A DNA stretch of 64,000 nt from NCBI GenBank assembly GCA_963931865.1, contig OZ007508.1, positions 20,296,201-20,360,200 on the forward strand. Reading direction: 5' to 3'. Both the position numbers and the translations under genes were made by a program. Positions 58,155-64,000 of the stretch are shown one piece after another (within the stretch, counting starts at the first letter, position 1; each line of letters begins with the position of its first letter). This DNA is from Axinella damicornis. Lineage: Eukaryota > Porifera > Demospongiae > Axinellida > Axinellidae. A model generated the notes under the pieces. That model was not told where the DNA came from. It saw only the letters and a program-made list of their open reading frames with translations, and searched no databases.

Positions 58155-61100
58155 ATGGCTATTTATCCCGCTTATCTGAGCCCCGAGGAGAAGCTTCTCA
58201 AGAAAAGATATGCAAAACTGCAGGAGAAGGTAGGGCTTATTATTGCGCAATAAAGTCAGTTGGTTATGGGGCGTGTGGGGTTGACCTGATCAGAGGACAT
58301 AAAGTGGTTGTCAGACCAGGCTGGTGGGTTTGCTTCACAGGATTGTAATGCAACTCGCAAGCCACACCCTTTGTAGAGGAGGAAGGCCTTAAGGATCTGC
58401 ACACCAAGATCTAGTCTTGTGCCCAGACCCCACCCCCCGGGGGAGAGGGTCTGGTTACACAAGCCCGAATTCTTGGGCTTAGCGGAAGTGCCGAAGCCTT
58501 GTAATTATAGGTGCAAAAATGCTAAATGAAACATGAATCTCATCATCACACACGGTGCGGCCATAGATAACGGCCAAATTATGGCTGAAAGTCGTGCATG
58601 TATTCGCTGCGGCATCTGCGAGACAAAATAATACTTGTAGCAGTGAAACAGCGCAGAAAGCTCAACCTGTGCAAACTTACAAACGAAGCTGTTCGGAGAT
58701 TGGCGAGTTCATGGATCCTTCTTTCAAGAGAAGACTGTCGATGCCGAGTACTATGTGTGCCAGAAAGACTTCCAGCAGATCGTAGGTATCCAAAAGCTGA
58801 TGGTAAGGCAGCATAGCACAGATACTTTCCACTCCCGGCAGGAAGACAGGAGAAACATCAAAAAATGCTCACAGAATGTGCATTTGTTCCTCCGTGGGTT
58901 CATTGTAGCCTAATGCCTGTACTCCAAACAACACCGCTGCTTTTACCACTTCAACAGGGAACCTTTCGCGACACTTGACACACACTGTTTAGCTGAGACT
59001 CCATTATTGCTGATGACTACATTCCTCCGCTACCAAATTATCGCCACTTTGCAATTTCATTGGCCGCTTTCAAATTCTGAAGCGAGCCCAAGGATTTGGA
59101 CTTGTGTAACCAGACCCTCTTTCTCGCACGTGTGAGGAGGGTACTAACCAAGATCCTGGTGTGACCAATCAGATCTGTGCTCTTTGTGGCTTGTAGCTGT
59201 TGGATGTAGTGTTTGAGTAATACTGCACAGTACTAATTTGAGGGGCTCAGAGCAATATCCTCTCTATACTATGTGAAGGATATGGCTTGCTGTTAGAGTG
59301 GTGCATGTCTGACCCCCCTCCAGCGGAAACTACTGCGCAAGGCACTGGAGAAACCTCCCGCGACCTCCGTCATTGGAAAACAACCTCAGAAGGGTACCTC
59401 ATGGCTGCATAGTCATTCAGGCATTTCGTCCATTGCTTGTGCCATCTGTGATTTGATCTAACCCTAATTTTGGAATGTATATTTGGTAGATGAAGAGTAT
59501 TAAACAAAATGGCCTAGCACTGAAGCTATAAACGCATGTAGCAATGAGTGGCGGTTAGAACTCATGATGGATTTCTCTCTACAGACCTAGTGAGTCCCAA
59601 GGATGCAAAGGAAGCTGCCAAGAAGCTCCTCGTGTCTGGGGTGAGGAGCTGGGGATCCTCATTGTGCCCTGGGGAGACGTTATCACACTTTCCCCCCCAG
59701 AAGCTGACCATTGCCAAGAAGTCTCCCGTGAAGCGCAGTGGATTCAAGAGAGTGGGAGAGCGCCCAGGCCAGGTGACCACACCACCAAGCTGTTTTTGCA
59801 TATGGTAGAATAATATGAAGCATCCATCATGATTGTAAGCCATTATGAAACGTTTATCATGTAAGCTATAAAGCTGTACGTATAGGTTCCTAGTCCATGT
59901 CGCAGCAAACTGACTTAGGAGACACGAAGAGCTATTTCTTACTTACACACCAGTACTGGGTTCTAGTACTGTGACCTGTCCCGGTCTCCACTCCGCCTAG
60001 TGCCCACCTGCCAAGAGACCAAACACGGCCGGAGGAGGCAGTGACACGGAGAAGGTAGGCCTAGCACAACAGGCCTGCATGATACTGGTCCTGCTTGCTA
60101 CCTGCTGTTCCATGTGACTCACCCCAGACTCATTCCAAGCCCAAAACCAGTGCTTCTGATGTTAAGGAACTGTACCACAGGTATGCTCTGGGAACAAGTT
60201 AAAACTCCCCTTGAATGCTATTGTTCTACATTTCTGCTATCAGGTTCGTGAAGCCCTCCAATCTGGATGATCTAGGTAAGTGGTCTTGTTCCCCATCCAG
60301 TTGCTGAGAAGGTATCGGTATCTATTGCTGTCCTGGCATGATGCTGGCACTCTTCTCCTGCAGAGAGGATCCCGAAGAAGCTGGGGGTACCAGAGGCCAG
60401 CCAACCATCACAGCCATCCCTGGAGAAGACATACTTAACTCAGGTGAAGATGTGTTCCAGATGTGTGATCACATGGCCCAGATGTCTGCACCACGTGAAG
60501 CATTTTTTGGAGGGACAGTGTACTAGCATCTTGGACGTGTGAAGCACTTTATTGAGGCAGTATTCTTGCATCCCACGAGCTGCTGGTGTGTTTGTCTGTT
60601 AATCCCACAGGACTGTACTGTGCTTGTGAACTGCTTGGGCATCTCTGAGGAAGCACTGAGGATGGCCTTCCGCCGATTCGGAGAGATCCTAACACTTACT
60701 CCTCATCGCTCCAAAGGGTATCTGTCCACATTCTGGGTCCTCTCAGTGGTGGAAGTATTACTTGTCGTCTCTTTGCTCTGCATGCAGCGAATCATTCATA
60801 ACTTTCAAAACTCCTGACATAGCAAATACAGCTAGAAAAGAGGTGAGACCCACATGCACACACACGATTGCACTTCCACAATCGCTCTCTTTCTCTCACT
60901 CCACTCTCTCCTCGCAGATGAACAATGGTATGATACATGGTAGTGACGTGTTTGTGGAGGCAGCTAGTAAAGAGAATGGCTTTGTTGAACTACCTCCAGA
61001 GGCAGCCAAACATCCGTGGGCACAGTTAGGTATGTAACTGCCCCCTAATGGTTGATGCTGTCCGTTATCATTTGCTGGCGATTAACTCAGCCAGTGTGTC

Positions 61101-61214
61101 TCTCCTTCTTCAGCTGCCGGTCGAACATTAACAGACTCCCCAGTGAAGAGGAAACTGGACAGCCAGAGACCGAGACACAAAGAGATGGTCTCCTATGAGG
61201 CAGACTTTATTTAA
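58155..61214 (+). CDS. NELFE: Negative elongation factor subunit E (NELF-E), twelve exons, without an RD-repeat tract
   Basis: RNA-binding subunit of the NELF pausing complex. Exons: 58155-58229, 59324-59393, 59585-59640, 59701-59772, 60001-60054, 60128-60180, 60244-60275, 60364-60443, 60611-60717, 60788-60842, 60918-61029, 61114-61214; phases close, 288 residues (human 380). Evidence: N-terminal YPAYLSPEEKLLKKRYAKLQ and AKKLLVSG...SGFKR, which align with the human N-terminal NELF-B-contact region. An RRM runs about 163-240: CTVLVNCLGISEEALRMAF, GESFITFKTPDIA, NNGMIHGSDVFVEAA. A basic C-terminus with HPWAQLAAG ... MVSYEADFI resembles the human VWGSLAV...IVYSDDVY end. The Arg-Asp repeats that give the human protein its RD name are absent. 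Confidence 0.9.
58412..59146. mobile_element. 735-base TIR element with perfect 9-base target duplication in NELFE intron 1
   Basis: Ends TAGTCTTGTGCCCAGACC and (inverted) TAGTACCCTCCTCACACG, with shared AGAGGGTCTGGTTACACAAG inverted arms. ACCAAGATC flanks both sides (58403-58411 and 59147-59155). Same family as the element at 15101. Confidence 0.8.
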
Positions 61215-61700
61215 TTTTTATGTTACAGTGCACACACACAAAATAACTTTTTGAACAGTCAGTGTCATGAGAAACCTCCACTTCGAAGTGGTTCTCCTCC
61301 TAACCTCCTGTTCGAAGTGGAACGATTAACAATCAGAACAAGGTCCTCAGTAGGTGACACCTGTCTGCTCATAATAGGATTCTAATCCAGCTGCTAGTTA
61401 ATGTTTGACCAGCAGCTGAGGAAGGAGACACACTGGTGTCAGCAAGCCTCCTGGTTGAGTTAATCGCCAGCAAATGAGCATCAACAATTAGGAACATTTA
61501 AACTTGGTAATTGTAATTGCACGGGCAATTACACTGTGTACTCAGATTCCTCAGAGAAGAGGAAACCGGACAGCCAGAGGCCGAGACAGAAAGAGATAGT
61601 CTCCTATGAGGCTATGTGCACACACACACAATAACATGCAACACAGTCAGTGTCATGAGAAAACCTCCAGCACTCGGAAGTGGTTCTCCAGTGACCGCTC
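61131..61700. repeat. Duplicated and partly inverted 3' ends of NELFE and C2orf69
   Basis: 61131-61290 (NELFE last-exon end plus a remnant of the C2orf69 terminal codons) is repeated at 61551-61700, where the C2orf69 end is intact and the NELFE tail is a decayed copy. Between them, 61420-61500 is an inverted copy of the last NELFE intron (61041-61120). Confidence 0.85.
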
Positions 61701-63134
61701 TTCATGTTCAAAGTGGAACGTCTCCTTCACACTTGTCCCAATGTGCTGCAGTTTAGACACAAAAGACCTCTGCTCCTCCCCCAGCCAGGGCCGATGAGGA
61801 TCACACACCTGCTGGGGGGTCACATGGACATGGATCTCAGCTCCCAGTGAAGAGAGAGTTCTGAGGAGGTCATCGCTTGTGACCCAGGTGTCGTGGGTGC
61901 CTGAATGACCAGCGTCCAACCAGTAGAATGCCTTGATGTTCTTAACAAAGTCTCTTGCACGCTGAGTATGTTTGCTGTCCTGTTTGCAAGGACTTGCACA
62001 AGCTTCTGCCCTGCGTGCTGCTGCGGTGGGTGACCTGCTGCCGTCAGCCAGGCATTCTCCTTGAACTACATAGTTGCCCAGTTCATGTACGATTTGGTTG
62101 AGCACCACGCATCCTTTGCTGAAGCCAATCAGAACACGTGGGAGGGAGAGGGCCTCCGACACACTCCACTCTGCGCCTTCCTTTCTGTGCACCTGATGAA
62201 TTGCATCTCTCAGGAGGTGTTCCAGATGGGGAATGGCGCCGTGTGTGGAGTCGTGTTCGGGAACACCTGTCAGAGAGGAGTCTACAAAGTGCTGATAGCA
62301 GCTGAAGAGGTAGCGCAACATACGGCTCGGGCGGACAATCCAGATAGCAGAGCCAGGAAACTTGTGCTTGAGGAGGTCACAGGTGTTCTCCAGAGACCAC
62401 CGCTTCCAACGGCTTATCTCCTCGTACTGCGACTCCATGTTTGCCCTCAGGTCCTGCACGGAGAGGGTGATCAGTCCTACTTGTCACAGCACATTCAAGT
62501 TGTGGCCAAGTTCCCCACATCTCCAGCGTTTCTATATCATACGGATGAAGGCTAGAAATGTGAGAGATGGAATACGAGGCTATGTTTGAAGAGTGAATTC
62601 ATTTTTTGGTCTGGCAAAAGTTAGGCTATTAGTGTTAGGGCCAGACCCAGTGCTGAATATGCGTGTCCATTTTTATTACCCCAATGATGGCTAACGAGAG
62701 GGCCTTTAGAAGGTAGAAATCTTTGAAGGACATGAAGGCGACCCTCCTAGTTCTGTGGGGGTAGGGCTGAGTGCACCCTGAACGAGGAAGAAATCCCCCT
62801 TGCTTACAGGGGCTAACCTAGGTTCACAGTCCAGCATTATGCTTGGCCACCGGTCGCAATCAACTGGGGATAATGCTGCATTATTACTGAAGGCTTTACA
62901 GGAGGTCTTGAATTCGCAGCATGCACTGCATGCGACACAGTTAGAGCTGCTGCGGGTTACAAGAAGGTGGTTCTATCTTAGTCTCGCGGGCCAGCCATAT
63001 TTTTCTTTATTTCCGGTGAGCAGTTTTACCTGTGTGTCTCCCTGGAAGAAGACCACGTGCTGCGAAGGGGCCGCCGGAAGAAAGTACACCAGCAAGTTCT
63101 GCTGACTCTTGATCCCTGTTGCTAGCAACGCCAT
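61653..63134 (-). CDS. C2orf69: C2orf69-like protein (mitochondrial, putative serine hydrolase fold), two exons
   Basis: Homolog of human C2orf69, a mitochondria-linked protein of unclear reaction. Exons: 63030-63134 and 61653-62453, phase 0; 301 residues (human 385). Matches: NLLVYFLPAAPSQHVVFFQG in exon 1, SAIWIVRPSRMLRYLFSCYQ, FVDSSLTGVPEH, the nucleophile-elbow-like GFSKGCVVLNQIVHEL, KAFYWLDAGHSGTHDTWVT, HVHVTPQQVCDP, and the terminal SLENHFRVLEVF. The N-terminus is short, without the longer vertebrate leader. It is convergent with NELFE, and its last codons have a decayed copy nearby. The start codon lies inside the flank of a miniature repeat element. Confidence 0.92.
62454..63029 (-). 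other. C2orf69 intron 1
   Basis: No coding sequence. A solo TAGTCTCGCGGGCCAGCC end resembling the miniature elements lies near 62979. Confidence 0.5.
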
Positions 63135-63137
63135 GCC

Positions 63138-63169
63138 TAGTCTCACAGTACGTCTGGCCTGCGAGACTA
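63138..63169. mobile_element. 32-base miniature TAG...CTA element three bases upstream of the C2orf69 start codon
   Basis: TAGTCTCACAGTACG...CTGCGAGACTA, with flanks CGCCATGCC and CTCCATGGC (7 of 9 match). The CAT at 63132-63134 (ATG of C2orf69) lies within the presumed target duplication. Confidence 0.55.
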
Positions 63170-63182
63170 CTCCATGGCTAAT

Positions 63183-63415
63183 GGCTATTCCATTAAATAG
63201 GGATACACCCCCTATTGACGAGTAATTAATTTGTCCTACGGGGATTCGCCGAGTTTCCGTATTCTCTTGTAAATCTCCGTAAATTTTCCGTAATTTTCCG
63301 CATATTTCCGTATACTAACGTCTGTCGCACGGTGTAGAAGGCGCATTTTCTGTCCCGGGGTACGCAAATAGCTAACTCGTCAATAGGGGGTGTATCCTTT
63401 ATTAATGGAATAGCC
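63183..63415. mobile_element. 233-base MITE-like element with about 45-base terminal inverted repeats
   Basis: GGCTATTCCATTAA...GGATACACCCCCTATTGACGAGT at the left and its inverse at the right, with TTTCCGTA-type internal repeats and no open frame. Confidence 0.75.
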
Positions 63416-63576
63416 CAATACACAGCACCCGTGCAACTCCCCAAAGGCTCTAGCTCCTCCCCTTTTCTACCATTACATCACACTAAACAGTTGATGACGT
63501 CACCAACCGTCACATCACACTGGCACAATATTAAACAGTGGATGATAAATTTACTCGTTCTAGTCCTAAGTGAGTC

Positions 63577-64000
63577 TCATTTAAGCTTCTTCTGGATGTG
63601 AACGTTCTTGTGCAGTTCAGGCTGAATGTCATACACCAGTTCAAGCAGAGAGTCAATCACCTCTCCCTTCTGCTCGTCAACTCTGATGCTGATCTGTGCC
63701 AGCTTCTTGTCCGTGTCGACCTTCATCTTCTGAGCAAAGTCGTCTTTGGAGCCAGCATACTTTGCCTGTTGCTCTTGAAATTGCGACTCTCTCTGCTTCC
63801 GGTAATCTTCAATCTCTCTAGCAGCTTCCTCTTTGGCCTCCTTCAGACGATGTGCCTTTCCTAGATGTGTATTTGTTTGTGCATGTGTGTGTAAGATAAC
63901 AATCCTTAGCCTACAAAAAAACCCAATAAGCCAGCATGGGGGTGTGGCTAGTAAGATAGACTGTGCTCTTACGAGCAAAAATTCCAACTCCTATTCCTTT
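63577..64000 (-). CDS. ATP6V1G: V-type proton ATPase subunit G (partial, 5' end outside window)
   Basis: Peripheral-stalk subunit G of the V1 sector of the vacuolar proton pump. Last exon 63577-63860; the previous exon starts at 63973 and runs past the window edge (donor GTAAGA, phase 1, joining to read FARKAHRLKEAKEEA). Family features: Arg/Lys-rich start, KEAKEEAAREIEDYRKQRE, a long amphipathic helix, and the conserved end DSLLELVYDIQPELHKNV. The N-terminal residues are not visible. Confidence 0.93.

Overview
This is eukaryotic, almost certainly early-branching metazoan, nuclear DNA; a sponge is the best guess. Genes are densely packed, introns are short (about 60-1000 bases) with GT-AG borders, and the gene set is animal-specific: two NELF pausing-complex subunits, a TMC channel, a NOS1AP adaptor, DDAH, a LOTUS-Tudor germline protein, GNL1 and the U11/U12 35K protein. 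I rebuilt exon chains by hand from conserved protein sequence and intron phase. Every chain below closes in frame except the 5' ends of the TMC and NOS1AP genes, one uncertain linker exon in the Tudor gene, and the V-ATPase G gene cut by the window edge. The species cannot be named from the sequence alone.

Layout: 1-2.2 kb, decayed LINE (minus). 4.1-7.1 kb, DDAH (plus). 7.5-11.2 kb, NELFB (plus). 13.0-21.9 kb, TDRD5-like (minus), divergent from SNRNP35 at 22.0-24.2 kb (plus). 24.3-28.7 kb, GNL1 (plus, 16 exons). 28.9-36.0 kb, TMC (minus, 19 exons). 37.3-43.9 kb, NOS1AP (plus). 47.6-51.7 kb, an intronless 1369-residue beta-helix/multipass membrane protein (minus). 52.6-54.4 kb, an intronless GMC oxidoreductase (plus). 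54.5-58.0 kb, QTRT2 (minus), divergent from NELFE at 58.2-61.2 kb (plus). 61.7-63.1 kb, C2orf69 homolog (minus). 63.6-64.0 kb, V-ATPase subunit G, partial (minus).

The strongest biological signal is linkage. DDAH2, NELFE, GNL1 and ATP6V1G2 all lie in the human MHC region on 6p21-22. NELFB, NOS1AP, TDRD5 and the other ATP6V1G paralogs lie on the MHC-paralogous arms 9q and 1q. The window therefore looks like a piece of the proto-MHC. It also links two subunits of one complex (NELF-B and NELF-E) and two nitric-oxide-related genes (DDAH and NOS1AP).

The non-coding DNA holds several families of terminal-inverted-repeat elements. One has TAG...CTA ends and 9-base target duplications, in 620-735-base forms and in 32-40-base miniature forms. 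Others are flanked by TTAA. Three exon borders have been tandemly copied together with their splice sites. Long C homopolymers occur repeatedly on the sense strand of introns.
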